Assembly: GCF_001662485.1 (NCBI RefSeq)
Contig: NZ_JMTM01000017.1
Coordinates: forward strand, 248,001 to 312,000
DNA: 64,000 nt
Reading direction: 5' to 3'
Source of the DNA: Flavobacterium succinicans
GTDB taxonomy: Bacteria > Bacteroidota > Bacteroidia > Flavobacteriales > Flavobacteriaceae
The notes beneath the pieces are model-generated. The model searched no databases. It worked only from the letters and a program-made list of their open reading frames with translations, and was not told the DNA's origin. This document shows positions 51,656 to 61,107 of the stretch, in pieces; within the stretch, counting starts at the first letter, position 1; each line of letters opens with the position of its first letter. A program made the translations under genes and the position numbers.

Positions 51656-52666
51656 TTATGGTTTTCTACTTCTATTGGTTAAGTCTTTGAATGTTGTTCC
51701 CCAATTATTATTGTTATTGTTGTTTGGTTCTCCAGTTGTTGTTAATAAGGCGTCTATGTCGTTTTCGTCTTTTTTCCAAACCCAAGCGCAAATAGATAGT
51801 CCATGATCAAACATAGTATCTAAAAATGGTTTTGGATTCATTAAAACTCCAGCATTCATAGGGGCTATTTCTCCTATAATTATTGGAATATTTTTATTCC
51901 TCAATTGATTCAAACGATTTTCAACAGAACTATTGCTGTCCAAAAGCCATTTTTCATACGCATGAATATCAAACAAGATATTGGATTTTTCATTAAGAAA
52001 TTCATTGCCTTTATTTAATAACACACTTTCGTCTTGTCCTTGTTCCGCACAAGGCACAACGACAATGTTTTGATTTCCCGTAGACCGAATTATTGCTACT
52101 AATTCATTCATGTCTTGTAGCCAAACTTGGTCGGTATAGCCATCAGTTCTGTCGTATCTGTAAGGTTCATTCCAAACTTCAATCCACACATCGGGTTGGT
52201 CTTTTAGGTAATTGGCCCATTCTTTTAATTTGGTCTTGTATTCCTGCCACCAATTGGTCTGTTGCGGGCTTTTTCCAGTAAAAGCAGTGTTTTGGGTACC
52301 ATCCCAACCAAAAGCACAAATAATAGTGACTCTTTTATTGATTCTATTATCTGCTATGATATTTTCGAGAGAATATAGATAAGCTCCTGTAGCATCTTTT
52401 ATAGGGCTTCCTGTTAAGGGTGTCTCTTTTATATTTCCAATAAATTCTCGAATGATGTCTATTTTCCAAGCATTCATATCTGTACTTCCTACCCCAAAAA
52501 CATGAAATGCATTTGCACCAATAAGTTGTATTGGTTTCTGGTCCATGAGAAGCTTGGTTCTAGCAATACTGTATTTTGTAGTACTCGCTGTATTAGTTTC
52601 TATATCATCTTTTTTACAAGAAAAAAGAATTAGAATCAGAAGGAAAATAGATAACTTTTTTTTCAT
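51656..52666 (-). CDS. Glycoside hydrolase family 5-like lipoprotein
   Basis: This 336-aa lipoprotein has a lipobox LFSC (Cys 17). The mature part is a TIM-barrel of GH5 cellulase type. The acid/base Glu lies in [12 protein letters not shown] near 163-174, and the nucleophile Glu is probably in [13 protein letters not shown] near 272-284. It likely cleaves beta-1,4-glucans or mannans at the cell surface. ATG 52666 is chosen over a TTG three codons earlier. No Sus genes are nearby. Confidence 0.85.
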   Translation of the reverse strand: MKKKLSIFLLILILFSCKKDDIETNTASTTKYSIARTKLLMDQKPIQLIGANAFHVFGVGSTDMNAWKIDIIREFIGNIKETPLTGSPIKDATGAYLYSLENIIADNRINKRVTIICAFGWDGTQNTAFTGKSPQQTNWWQEYKTKLKEWANYLKDQPDVWIEVWNEPYRYDRTDGYTDQVWLQDMNELVAIIRSTGNQNIVVVPCAEQGQDESVLLNKGNEFLNEKSNILFDIHAYEKWLLDSNSSVENRLNQLRNKNIPIIIGEIAPMNAGVLMNPKPFLDTMFDHGLSICAWVWKKDENDIDALLTTTGEPNNNNNNNWGTTFKDLTNRSRKP

Positions 52667-52686
52667 GTTTTTCAAATAAGATGGAA

Positions 52687-52715
52687 TAAAAAACGCTCTG
52701 AAATCTCAGAGCGTT
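52687..52715 (-). terminator. Terminator of purA
   Basis: A perfect 10-bp stem AACGCTCTGA / TCAGAGCGTT has a 4-base loop. On the minus strand a run of T follows. It lies just after the purA stop. Confidence 0.9.
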
Positions 52716-52723
52716 GGGTGTTT

Positions 52724-53995
52724 TTATTTTAAAATAGTTTGCTTTCTGTCTGGTCCAACAGAAACTATTTTGATAGGTACTTCTACTTCTTTTTCTATAA
52801 ACTCGATGTATTCTTTTAATTCTTTTGGTAATTCATCATAAGTAGTCATTCCAGTCAAATCTTGTGCCCATCCTTTAAATTCTTGGTAAACAGGAGTTAC
52901 ATTTTCAGGTTCAATATTGTATGGGAAATGCGCAATTTCTTCTCCTTTGTATTGATAAGCAGTACACACTTTTAAAGTATCAAAACCAGAAAGTACATCA
53001 CCTTTCATCATCATCAATTGAGTTACACCGTTTACTTGAACGGCATATTTTAATGCTACTAAATCCAACCAACCACAACGTCTTTGTCTTCCAGTTACAG
53101 ATCCAAATTCATTACCAATTTTGGCCATTGTTGCACCAACTTCGTCAAACAATTCAGTTGGGAATGGTCCACTTCCTACACGAGTAACATAAGCTTTGAA
53201 AATTCCGTAAACTTCTTTGATTTTGTTAGGAGCAATACCTAAACCTGTACAAGCTCCAGCAGCTGTAGTATTAGATGAAGTTACAAATGGATAGGTTCCA
53301 AAATCAACATCTAATAGAGAACCTTGAGCACCTTCGCACAAAATAGATTTTCCTGCTTTTTGTGCTTGGTGTAAATATTCTTCACTATCAATAAAATCTA
53401 ATTTTTTCAATTCTTCGATGGCTTCAAAGAATTCAGCTTCCATTTCGGCCAAGTTATATTGAATGGCTACATCATAGAATTTGATCATTTCTTCGTGTTT
53501 GTCAGCCAAAGCTCTGTAACGATCTGCAAAATCTTCTAGCTCGATATCACCAACGCGAAGTCCATTTCTACCGGTTTTGTCCATGTATGTTGGTCCAATT
53601 CCTTTTAAAGTAGAACCAATTTTCGCTTTTCCTTTTGCCGCTTCAGAAGCTGCGTCAAGCAAACGGTGAGTAGGTAAAATTAAATGAGCTTTTCTAGAAA
53701 TGATTAATTTACTTTTGATATCGATATCAAATTTTTGAAGACCTTCGATTTCTTTTTGAAAAACAACGGGGTCAATTACTACACCATTTCCAATAATATT
53801 TACAGCTTTTTTATGAAAAATACCAGAAGGAATGGTTCTTAAAACGTGCTTGATTCCATCAAATTCAAGGGTGTGACCAGCATTTGGTCCTCCTTGAAAA
53901 CGGGCAATGATATCATAATTAGAGGTAAGTACGTCTACGATTTTTCCTTTTCCTTCATCTCCCCATTGTAATCCTAATAATAAATCTACGGTCAT
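52724..53995 (-). CDS. purA: Adenylosuccinate synthetase
   Basis: This 423-aa GTP-dependent enzyme joins IMP and aspartate in AMP synthesis. It starts LLLGLQWGDEGKGKIVDVL (P-loop-like), has FQGGPNAGHTL, GIGPTYMDKTGRNGLRVGD, LCEGAQGSLLDVDFGTYPFVTSS and TGRQRRCGWLDLVALKYA. The length matches the family. Confidence 0.97.
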   Translation of the reverse strand: MTVDLLLGLQWGDEGKGKIVDVLTSNYDIIARFQGGPNAGHTLEFDGIKHVLRTIPSGIFHKKAVNIIGNGVVIDPVVFQKEIEGLQKFDIDIKSKLIISRKAHLILPTHRLLDAASEAAKGKAKIGSTLKGIGPTYMDKTGRNGLRVGDIELEDFADRYRALADKHEEMIKFYDVAIQYNLAEMEAEFFEAIEELKKLDFIDSEEYLHQAQKAGKSILCEGAQGSLLDVDFGTYPFVTSSNTTAAGACTGLGIAPNKIKEVYGIFKAYVTRVGSGPFPTELFDEVGATMAKIGNEFGSVTGRQRRCGWLDLVALKYAVQVNGVTQLMMMKGDVLSGFDTLKVCTAYQYKGEEIAHFPYNIEPENVTPVYQEFKGWAQDLTGMTTYDELPKELKEYIEFIEKEVEVPIKIVSVGPDRKQTILK

Positions 53996-54028
53996 TATGT
54001 GTATTGTTTGTTGTTAAATAAATAGAAT

Positions 54029-54050
54029 TGGACAACGCTTGTGTTGTCCA
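54029..54050. other. Hairpin in the gap between fur-like gene and purA
   Basis: TGGACAAC and GTTGTCCA are exact inverse repeats around a 6-base loop, about 35 bases upstream of purA. There is no T run, so it might be an operator or leader hairpin rather than a terminator. Confidence 0.45.
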
Positions 54051-54074
54051 GTCTTCTTTAGTCTATAAAAAAAA

Positions 54075-54533
54075 TTATTCTGTTTTCTTTTTGTTGCCAT
54101 ATAAATACAGCGAGTGATTGGTGATTTCTATATCAAAAATTTCTTCGATCGTTTTTTTGATCGTTTGTATTCTTGGATCACAAAACTCTATTACTTCACC
54201 TGTATCGGTCATGATGATGTGATCGTGTTGTTTGTCGAAATATGATTTTTCGTAATGCGCCTGATTTTGTCCAAATTGGTGTTTACGCACCAAGGCACAA
54301 TCCAGAAGCAATTCAATCGTATTGTATAAGGTAGCTCTACTCACACGATAGTTTTTGTTTTTCATTTTGATGTACAAATTTTCGATATCAAAATGTTCTT
54401 CACTATCGTAGATTTCTTGTAGGATAGCATAGCGTTCAGGCGTTTTTCTATGTCCTTTATTTTCAAGATACATTGTAAAAACATTTTTTACAATTTCTTG
54501 ATTTTTATTGTTTTCTGTGGAGATGAGTGTCAT
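54075..54533 (-). CDS. Fur-family transcriptional regulator
   Basis: This 152-aa protein has a winged helix (about 20-85, [49 protein letters not shown]) and a dimerisation domain with the metal-site motif [19 protein letters not shown] (about 107-125). The C-terminal structural-zinc CxxC pairs of classical Fur are missing. ATG 54533 is preferred over a TTG 9 bases earlier. It lies between spoT and purA on the same strand. Iron, zinc or peroxide sensing cannot be separated from sequence. Confidence 0.9.
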   Translation of the reverse strand: MTLISTENNKNQEIVKNVFTMYLENKGHRKTPERYAILQEIYDSEEHFDIENLYIKMKNKNYRVSRATLYNTIELLLDCALVRKHQFGQNQAHYEKSYFDKQHDHIIMTDTGEVIEFCDPRIQTIKKTIEEIFDIEITNHSLYLYGNKKKTE

Positions 54534-54614
54534 ATCTTGCAAAGATAAATTATTTTGTTTAAAGATTAAAGTCCCTAGTTTTAAAGTTTGTGATTAAATG
54601 TTCTTAAACGAAAT

Positions 54615-56837
54615 TTAAGTATTGTAGACTCTAGTTACTTTTTCTATGCCGTCGATTTTTTTGATGTTATTGATCATTTTCTTGAGAATGGCATTGTTTT
54701 GAACAATTACTGCTACTTGACCATGAAAAAGGCCTGCATTCGTGCTCAAAGAAATACTTTGAATGTTGACATGCATATTGTTTGAAATTACTTTTGTAAG
54801 TTGGTTGGTCAATCCAAGAATATCCATTCCTGTAATATCGAGTAGTGCCTTAAATTCTTCTTGCGTAGAGTCAATCCATTTGGCAATCATGATGCGATAA
54901 GCATAGTTAGACTGCATTCCTATGGCATTTGGACAATCTTTTTTGTGTACTTTAATGCCTTCATTTATAGTAACAAAACCAAAAACATCATCTCCAGGAA
55001 TTGGGTTGCAACAGGGGGCTAATTTGTAATCTAATTTGTCATGCTCGGTACCAAAAACTAGTAAATCATAATTAGTATTGATTTCTGGTTTGTGGATGTC
55101 AATGTCAGCCGTATTTTTTGGATTGCGTTTGATTTTATTCTTGAAGAAATTGATGAAAGTATTACTTTTTTTAGCCGCAAAATCTTTCAATTGCTGATTT
55201 TCAATCGCACCAATTCCTACTCTATAATACAAATCCAGACTGGTTTTGAGTTTGAAGAAATTCACTAACTCATTGGTAACGGATTCGCTAAGGGTGATTT
55301 TTAAATGTTTTAGCTTACGGGTAAGTATTTCTTTTCCTTCTTCAGCAATTTTTTTGGTGTTTTCGTTGAGAACGTTTTTAATTTTTGTTTTTGCTCTTGA
55401 AGTGGTCACATAGTCCAACCAGTTAGCGGTTGGTTTTTGGTATTGTGAAGTAATGACTTCTATTTGGTCACCACTTTTGAGTTCATAATTCAACGGTACT
55501 AGTTTTCCGTTAACGCGAGTTCCTCGGGTTTTAATTCCTAGTTCAGAGTGAATACTAAAGGCGAAATCCAACGATGTAGCGCCTTTTGGGAGTGATTTGA
55601 TTTCTCCTTTTGGAGTAAACACAAAAATCTCTTTAGAATAGAGATTCATTTTAAAATCTTCTACAAAATCTACGGCATTGGTTTCAGAATTTTCTAAAGC
55701 TTCTCTCAGTAAGTTTAGCCAAACGTCTAAACCACTTTCTTCGGAGGCGCCATTTTTATATTTGTAATGCGCTGCATATCCTTTTTCGGCAATTTCGTCC
55801 ATTCTTTCACTTCGCACTTGGACTTCTACCCAGCGTCCTCTTGGTCCCATAACGGTAATATGCAAAGCTTCATAACCTGTTGATTTTGGAGAGGAAATCC
55901 AATCTCTCAAACGGCTTGGGCTTGGTCTGTAATGGTCGGTAACTATTGAGTAAATTTTCCAGGCAAAAAACTTCTCCTCATTGGGTAATGCTTTATACAC
56001 TATACGTAAGGCAAACTTATCGTAAACTTCGTCAAAACTTACATTCTGAGCCTTCATTTTTCTACGAATAGAATAAATGGATTTAGGTCTACCTTTGATA
56101 ATGTATTCAATTCCTTCTTGGTCTAAAGAATTTTTTAGTACATCTGAAATATCTTTGATATAGGCGTCTTGTTCTTCTTTGGTTTCTTTGATTTTGCTAA
56201 CAATTTCATTGTAAATCTCGGGTTCAGTATATTTTAATCCTAAATCTTCTAATTTGGTTTTGATGTTGTACAATCCCAATCGATGCGCTAAAGGAGCATA
56301 AATATATAAGGTTTCAGAAGCGATTTTGGTTTGTTTATCCTCACGCATCGAATCCATAGTTTGCATATTGTGCAATCGATCGGCAAGTTTGATTAAAATT
56401 ACTCGAACATCATCGTTCAAAGTCAGAATCATTTTTCTGAAATTCTCTGCTTGAATGGAGGCATTTAAGTCTTTTTGAACCAATGAAATTTTGGTAAGTC
56501 CCTCGACCAATTGCGCAACTTTTGGATTAAAAAGACGTTCAATATCTTCAACGGTCATTGGTGTATCTTCGACCACATCATGAAGTAAGGCGGCAGCTAT
56601 AGACGTGGCACCTAAACCAATTTCTGAAGCCACAATTTTGGCCACAGCAATGGGGTGAAAAATATAAGCTTCCCCTGATTTTCTTCTTTGATCTTTGTGA
56701 GCATCTACAGATACGTCAAAAGCTTTCCGAATGAGTTTCTTGTCGGTTGGCGTCAATGTTTGATAACTGATTCGCAATAATTCTTTGTATTCTTGCGCAA
56801 TCGCTTTGTTTTCTTTTTCTATTTCTAATTCTGTCAT
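54615..56837 (-). CDS. Bifunctional (p)ppGpp synthetase/hydrolase (RelA/SpoT)
   Basis: This 740-aa protein has an HD hydrolase domain with HPIAVAKIV and ALLHDVVEDT near 65-90, a synthetase domain (about 235-345, GRPKSIYSIRRKM, DKFALRIVY), a TGS domain (about 390-450, FTPKGEIKSLPKGATSLDFAFSIH) and a C-terminal zinc-finger/ACT region (CCNPIPGDDVFGFV, ITGMDILGLTNQL). It makes and degrades the alarmone under starvation. I start it at the Met of MTELEIEKEN; the frame extends five codons further. Confidence 0.95.
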   Translation of the reverse strand: MTELEIEKENKAIAQEYKELLRISYQTLTPTDKKLIRKAFDVSVDAHKDQRRKSGEAYIFHPIAVAKIVASEIGLGATSIAAALLHDVVEDTPMTVEDIERLFNPKVAQLVEGLTKISLVQKDLNASIQAENFRKMILTLNDDVRVILIKLADRLHNMQTMDSMREDKQTKIASETLYIYAPLAHRLGLYNIKTKLEDLGLKYTEPEIYNEIVSKIKETKEEQDAYIKDISDVLKNSLDQEGIEYIIKGRPKSIYSIRRKMKAQNVSFDEVYDKFALRIVYKALPNEEKFFAWKIYSIVTDHYRPSPSRLRDWISSPKSTGYEALHITVMGPRGRWVEVQVRSERMDEIAEKGYAAHYKYKNGASEESGLDVWLNLLREALENSETNAVDFVEDFKMNLYSKEIFVFTPKGEIKSLPKGATSLDFAFSIHSELGIKTRGTRVNGKLVPLNYELKSGDQIEVITSQYQKPTANWLDYVTTSRAKTKIKNVLNENTKKIAEEGKEILTRKLKHLKITLSESVTNELVNFFKLKTSLDLYYRVGIGAIENQQLKDFAAKKSNTFINFFKNKIKRNPKNTADIDIHKPEINTNYDLLVFGTEHDKLDYKLAPCCNPIPGDDVFGFVTINEGIKVHKKDCPNAIGMQSNYAYRIMIAKWIDSTQEEFKALLDITGMDILGLTNQLTKVISNNMHVNIQSISLSTNAGLFHGQVAVIVQNNAILKKMINNIKKIDGIEKVTRVYNT

Positions 56838-56934
56838 AACGGCATGGTTCAATTTCTAAAACTAAGCAATAAATCCCATTTTTGCAAGGAGAAATTGACT
56901 TATAAAGTTTTTTTTAAAGACGTATAAAAGTAAT

Positions 56935-56973
56935 TTGTCCGATAAAAAAAAGATTGTATTTTTTATCGGACAA
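56935..56973 (-). terminator. Hairpin after the serine hydrolase gene
   Basis: TTGTCCGATAAAAAA and TTTTTTATCGGACAA form a perfect 15-bp stem with a 9-base loop, 20 bases past the serine hydrolase stop. No free T run follows on either strand, so its terminator role is less certain. Confidence 0.65.
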
Positions 56974-56992
56974 AAACAATTTTGGATAAAGA

Positions 56993-58543
56993 TCAATTGA
57001 TCCTCTTAAAATCTAAATCTTGAAAATCATAACTAAAATCGGTCAATTCAGAAATTGGTTTCATTTTGATGCCTATTGTTTTTCCTGAGGCATCATTTTC
57101 TAGGAATAGGTGTGCATCAGCATTGAAAAAAGCATTATTCCATTTCACCACAAGATTACCTGATTTATAAAAGAAAACTTCGCCAGCTAATTGTGGAGAG
57201 CGTTTCGATTGAAAGTAGATTTTTCCTTTCTTCTCTGAAAGTTCAATGGTACCAAACCAATTATCTTTGAAAGTACCAAGAATAGTTTTCCATTCGGTTT
57301 TTACTTTGTCTTTCTTGTTTTTGGCTACAGTTGCCCAAATTTCTTCGGTCACTTTATCGGCAGTTGCAACGTTGGCTTTGATTCGATTATGATACAGCGT
57401 TACATAATCTTGAGCTGGAATACCTAGATAACTATCCTTAATCGTATTGGTTATCGCTGTAAAAGCGGCACCTTCTTGTTGATTGGTCAGAACAACTATC
57501 CCTAATTGTAGCTCTGGAAGTAGTGTTACTTGAGTGACATTTCCTTCTAAACCTCCTGTGTGCGAAACTTGTTTATATCCTTTAACATCATTCAAAAACC
57601 AGCCCAATCCGTAACCATTGAAGTGAGTGTTATAAGGTGGGCGAGTGGCTGCTGGAATGATTGTTTGCAATTGCCACATTTCATTTTGCTGAGCTTCAGA
57701 GAATAAAGCTTTGTTTTCTAGCCCGTATTTTCCTTTGTTGAGTTGTAAAAGTACCCATTTGCTCATGTCATTTACGCTAGAATAAATACCCGCTGCCCCA
57801 TCAAAGAGTTGATTAGCATAAGGTTTGATTACTTTTAATTGACCGTTTACAGGAACGTGTGGAGCAATGACGTTTGTAGTGTCTTTTAACCTTTTGTATG
57901 AGGCTACACTATTTTTCATTTCTAGAGGTTTCATCATGCGTTGTTCAACAAATTCAGCCCAAGTTAACTGACTTACTTTGTGAATAATTTCACCGGCTAC
58001 GATGTATAAAAGATTGTCGTAATCAAATTTGGTTCTAAAGCCAGAAACCGGTTTTAAGTACTGTAGATTTTCAATAATATCTTTTGAAGTGAAATCACTT
58101 CCGTCAGGCCAAATCATTAAATCGCCCGCACCAAGTCCTAATCCACTACGATGTGTTACTAAATCTCGAATGGTAAATTCGTTGGTAACATAGTCGTTGT
58201 ACATTTTGAAATTGGGCAAATACTGCATTACTTTATCGTCCCATTGTAGCTTTCCTTCTTCAATAAGCATCGCTAATGCGGCTGTGGTAAAGGCTTTACT
58301 ATTGGAAGCAATCCCAAATAAGGTGTTGCCATCTACTTTTTCTTTGGTCAAAATTGATTTTACGCCATATCCTTTGGAATGAATTACTTTGCCATCTTTT
58401 ACTACCGCTACGGCAATCCCAGGTACATTAAAGGTTTGAATGGCTTTCTCTGTTACTTGGTCAATTTGCTCTGGGGTAATTTGGGCAAAAGTGCTGAAAC
58501 TAAATACAGAAAGTAAGAGCAGCGAAAAACAATATTTTTTCAT
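56993..58543 (-). CDS. Serine hydrolase, beta-lactamase/DUF3471 family
   Basis: This 516-aa exported protein has a signal peptide ending FSTFAQ. The class-C-like domain has SxxK in GIASNSKAFTT near residue 84, YxN in DYDN near 173-176 and HTGG for KTG near 325. Residues about 400-515 are the DUF3471-type C-terminal domain. Such proteins act as esterases, D-Ala peptidases or D-amino-acid amidases. ATG 58543 is chosen over a TTG 24 bases earlier because the signal peptide starts there. Confidence 0.92.
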   Translation of the reverse strand: MKKYCFSLLLLSVFSFSTFAQITPEQIDQVTEKAIQTFNVPGIAVAVVKDGKVIHSKGYGVKSILTKEKVDGNTLFGIASNSKAFTTAALAMLIEEGKLQWDDKVMQYLPNFKMYNDYVTNEFTIRDLVTHRSGLGLGAGDLMIWPDGSDFTSKDIIENLQYLKPVSGFRTKFDYDNLLYIVAGEIIHKVSQLTWAEFVEQRMMKPLEMKNSVASYKRLKDTTNVIAPHVPVNGQLKVIKPYANQLFDGAAGIYSSVNDMSKWVLLQLNKGKYGLENKALFSEAQQNEMWQLQTIIPAATRPPYNTHFNGYGLGWFLNDVKGYKQVSHTGGLEGNVTQVTLLPELQLGIVVLTNQQEGAAFTAITNTIKDSYLGIPAQDYVTLYHNRIKANVATADKVTEEIWATVAKNKKDKVKTEWKTILGTFKDNWFGTIELSEKKGKIYFQSKRSPQLAGEVFFYKSGNLVVKWNNAFFNADAHLFLENDASGKTIGIKMKPISELTDFSYDFQDLDFKRIN

Positions 58544-58584
58544 TTTTTTAGGTGTTGTGTTGTTCAATAATCAATCAATATTTT

Positions 58585-59388
58585 TTAAAATCCTCTTTGT
58601 CTTTTGGCTTCGAAAATCAAAATAGCCGCAGCAACCGAAACGTTCATCGAATCAATTTCGCCCTGCATCGGGATAATAATATTTTGTGTAGCCGCATCGC
58701 GCCATTCTTGAGTCAATCCTGTAGCTTCAGTTCCCACTACCAAAGCCGTTGGAGTGGTATAATCCTCAAGATGATAGCTATTGGAGTTTTGTAACGTAGC
58801 ACAATAGAAACTAATATTTTTTGCTTTCAAAAAGGCAATAATTTCAGCCGTACTGCCCGTGGCAATTTGGTTGGTAAATAAGCAACCGACACTCGAACGA
58901 ACGATGTTTGGATTGTACAAATCACTTTTGGGATTGGCAATGATCACGGCATCTAAATTAGCAGCGTCCGCGGTTCGCAACAAGGCGCCAATGTTGCCGG
59001 GTTTTTCAGGAGCTTCAGCCACCAGAATCAGTGGGTTTTCAGAGAGTTTTAAATCCGATAACAAGTTCGATTTTGTTTTGGCTACAGCCAAGACACCTTC
59101 TGTAGAATCTCTATAGGCTAGCTTTTCATAAACGGTTGAAGTAATTTCGATTAAATCTGCCTTTGGAGCCAATTGTTTGGTTTGGTTTTCTGAACAAATT
59201 TCGGGAACAAATAACAAGGTTTCAATTTCGTAGCCTCCTTTTATGGCAATACTTATTTCTCTTTGCCCCTCAATTAAGAAAGTGCCCGTTTGTTTGCGAG
59301 TTTTCGCTTTTTCCTGTAATAAAACCAAGGATTTGATATACGGATTCTGTATGGAAGTAATTTGTTTCAAGCTTTTTTTTAATGACAA
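58585..59388 (-). CDS. RNA 2'-O-methyltransferase, TrmH/SpoU family
   Basis: This 267-aa SPOUT methylase has a substrate-binding N-domain (about 10-100) and a knotted SAM domain: PEKPGNIGALLRTADA, IANPKSDLYNPNIVRSSVGCLF, ALVVGTEATGLTQEWRD and IPMQGEIDSMNVSVAAAILIFE. It methylates rRNA or tRNA ribose; the target is not defined. No ATG is near the start. Translation seems to begin at a TTG, either 59388 or 18 bases later where the family alignment begins (LKQITSIQN). Confidence 0.92.
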   Translation of the reverse strand: MSLKKSLKQITSIQNPYIKSLVLLQEKAKTRKQTGTFLIEGQREISIAIKGGYEIETLLFVPEICSENQTKQLAPKADLIEITSTVYEKLAYRDSTEGVLAVAKTKSNLLSDLKLSENPLILVAEAPEKPGNIGALLRTADAANLDAVIIANPKSDLYNPNIVRSSVGCLFTNQIATGSTAEIIAFLKAKNISFYCATLQNSNSYHLEDYTTPTALVVGTEATGLTQEWRDAATQNIIIPMQGEIDSMNVSVAAAILIFEAKRQRGF

Positions 59389-59539
59389 AGATACATATTG
59401 TGTGGGTTTTGTTTAAAATTCTGAACCAAGAAAATCAATAAGATCAATTCCATTTCAAACCAATGTCTTTTTACAAAGTATAATTCTTTACTTTTGATAC
59501 AATTTTTACAATTTAATTTAGCAACTTAAAAGTTACTGT

Positions 59540-60154
59540 ATGACATTTTTTGAGGCATTAGACTTAGTCGGAACATTGGCATTTGCCATATCTGGAGCAC
59601 TTACAGCACTTCACAAAAGAATGGATCCTTTTGGGGTTTTAATTATCGCCTTTGTTACTGCCGTTGGTGGGGGTACGCTTCGAGACGTCTTGATTGGTAG
59701 AACACCTGTGGGTTGGATGCAAGATTTGAATTATTTATATATCATAAGTTTGGGCTTTGTTTTAGTGTTGATTTTCAGAGGAAATTTGCATCGGTTTAAA
59801 TTATCCATGTTATTGTCGGATAGCATTGGTTTGGGAGTTTTTACTTTAATTGGAATTCAAAAAGGACTCGATTTTGGGATGCATCCGTTTATTTGTGTGG
59901 CACTGGGTACTATGACCGCCTGTTTTGGTGGTGTTATCAGAGATGTTTTGTGTGCAGAAATCCCCGTCATTTTTAGAAAAGAAATTTATGCAACGATATG
60001 TATTTTTGGAGGTATTGTTTTTTTTATGTTAGAACAAGGAAACTTCCCTGATCAATTGATTCAGTTAGTTACATCGTTGGTGATTATTATTGTTCGATTG
60101 TTGGTGGTCAAATTTAATTGGTCGTTGCCAACTTTAGATTTAAATGTGAAGTAA
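59540..60154 (+). CDS. UPF0126/TRIC-type membrane protein
   Basis: A 204-aa membrane protein with two copies of the three-helix UPF0126 unit: FAISGALTALHKRMDPFGVLIIAFVTAVGGGTLRDVLIG and GIQKGLDFGMHPFICVALGTMTACFGGVIRDVLC. Some prokaryotic members form TRIC-like cation channels; others may move small metabolites such as glycine. It ends 2 bases before the next gene's TTG start. Confidence 0.9.
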   Translation: MTFFEALDLVGTLAFAISGALTALHKRMDPFGVLIIAFVTAVGGGTLRDVLIGRTPVGWMQDLNYLYIISLGFVLVLIFRGNLHRFKLSMLLSDSIGLGVFTLIGIQKGLDFGMHPFICVALGTMTACFGGVIRDVLCAEIPVIFRKEIYATICIFGGIVFFMLEQGNFPDQLIQLVTSLVIIIVRLLVVKFNWSLPTLDLNVK

Positions 60155-60156
60155 AA

Positions 60157-61107
60157 TTGAAGAATTATAATATAAGGCCTTATCAAAAAAGCGATTATGA
60201 TCTTTGGAACACTTTTATAAGTGGTACTAAAAATGCTACTTTTTTGTTTCACAGGGATTTTATGGAGTATCATAAAGAACGGTTTGAAGATTTTTCACTG
60301 TTAGTATTTGATAAAGTTAAATTGGTCGCAGTTTTGCCTGCGAATCGAGTAGACAACACGGTGTATTCACATCAAGGATTAACTTACGGCGGATTGGTTT
60401 ATTCTTCCAAATTAAAAATAGAAAAGATAGAAACGATACTGGATTTGTTGTTTGATTTTTTCAAAAGCAAGCGGATAGTAGATTTTTATTTGCACCCAAT
60501 TCCTTCATTTTATTTAGGTCAAGGAAACGCCGCGATTGACTTTTTTTTGATGAAAAAAGGAGCGCAACTGTACCGAAAAGAAATGAATATGGTAGCACAT
60601 TTGCATCAAGAAATCCCAATTTCTAAAAGTAAATTAAAACACTTTAGACGAACGGAATTATTAGGATTGCGAGTGGTAGAAGAAACTAATTTTCAGTCTT
60701 TTTGGGAAAAAATTCTAGAGCCAAGATTGGCAGAAAAATACGATACAAAACCCGTTCATAGCTTAGCAGAAATTCAGTTGCTTCACGAAAGATTTCCTCA
60801 AAATATCAAACAATTTTCTGCGTATTTAGAGGATAAAATTGTAGCAGGAATCACCATTTTTGAATTTGAAAACGGAGTGAAATCGCAATACGGTGCCACT
60901 TCCAAAAAAGGGGAAAAATACCGTGCCTTGGATTTTTTATTTATTTCTTTACTAGATATTTTTCAAAAAAGAGGCAAACATTTTTTTGATATGGGAATTG
61001 TAAATGACGCTAACAAAAAAGGATTTCATAGCGGCTTATTACAACAAAAAGAAGAATTGGGTTGCACCGTATGGAGTCAGGATTTTTACAAAATCAAGTT
61101 AGTATGA
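60157..61107 (+). CDS. GNAT/FemAB-like N-acyltransferase
   Basis: This 316-aa protein has a GNAT_6/FemAB-type double acyltransferase fold: YNIRPYQKSDYDLWNTFISGTKNATFLFHRDFMEYH at the start and VKSQYGATSKKGEKYRALDFLF with GMGIVNDANKKGFHSG-like IDMGIVND near the end. It probably acylates a sugar nucleotide or peptidoglycan side chain. The start seems to be TTG 60157, 2 bases after the UPF0126 stop. The stop overlaps the next ATG (ATGA). It is the first gene of a polysaccharide operon. Confidence 0.82.
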   Translation: MKNYNIRPYQKSDYDLWNTFISGTKNATFLFHRDFMEYHKERFEDFSLLVFDKVKLVAVLPANRVDNTVYSHQGLTYGGLVYSSKLKIEKIETILDLLFDFFKSKRIVDFYLHPIPSFYLGQGNAAIDFFLMKKGAQLYRKEMNMVAHLHQEIPISKSKLKHFRRTELLGLRVVEETNFQSFWEKILEPRLAEKYDTKPVHSLAEIQLLHERFPQNIKQFSAYLEDKIVAGITIFEFENGVKSQYGATSKKGEKYRALDFLFISLLDIFQKRGKHFFDMGIVNDANKKGFHSGLLQQKEELGCTVWSQDFYKIKLV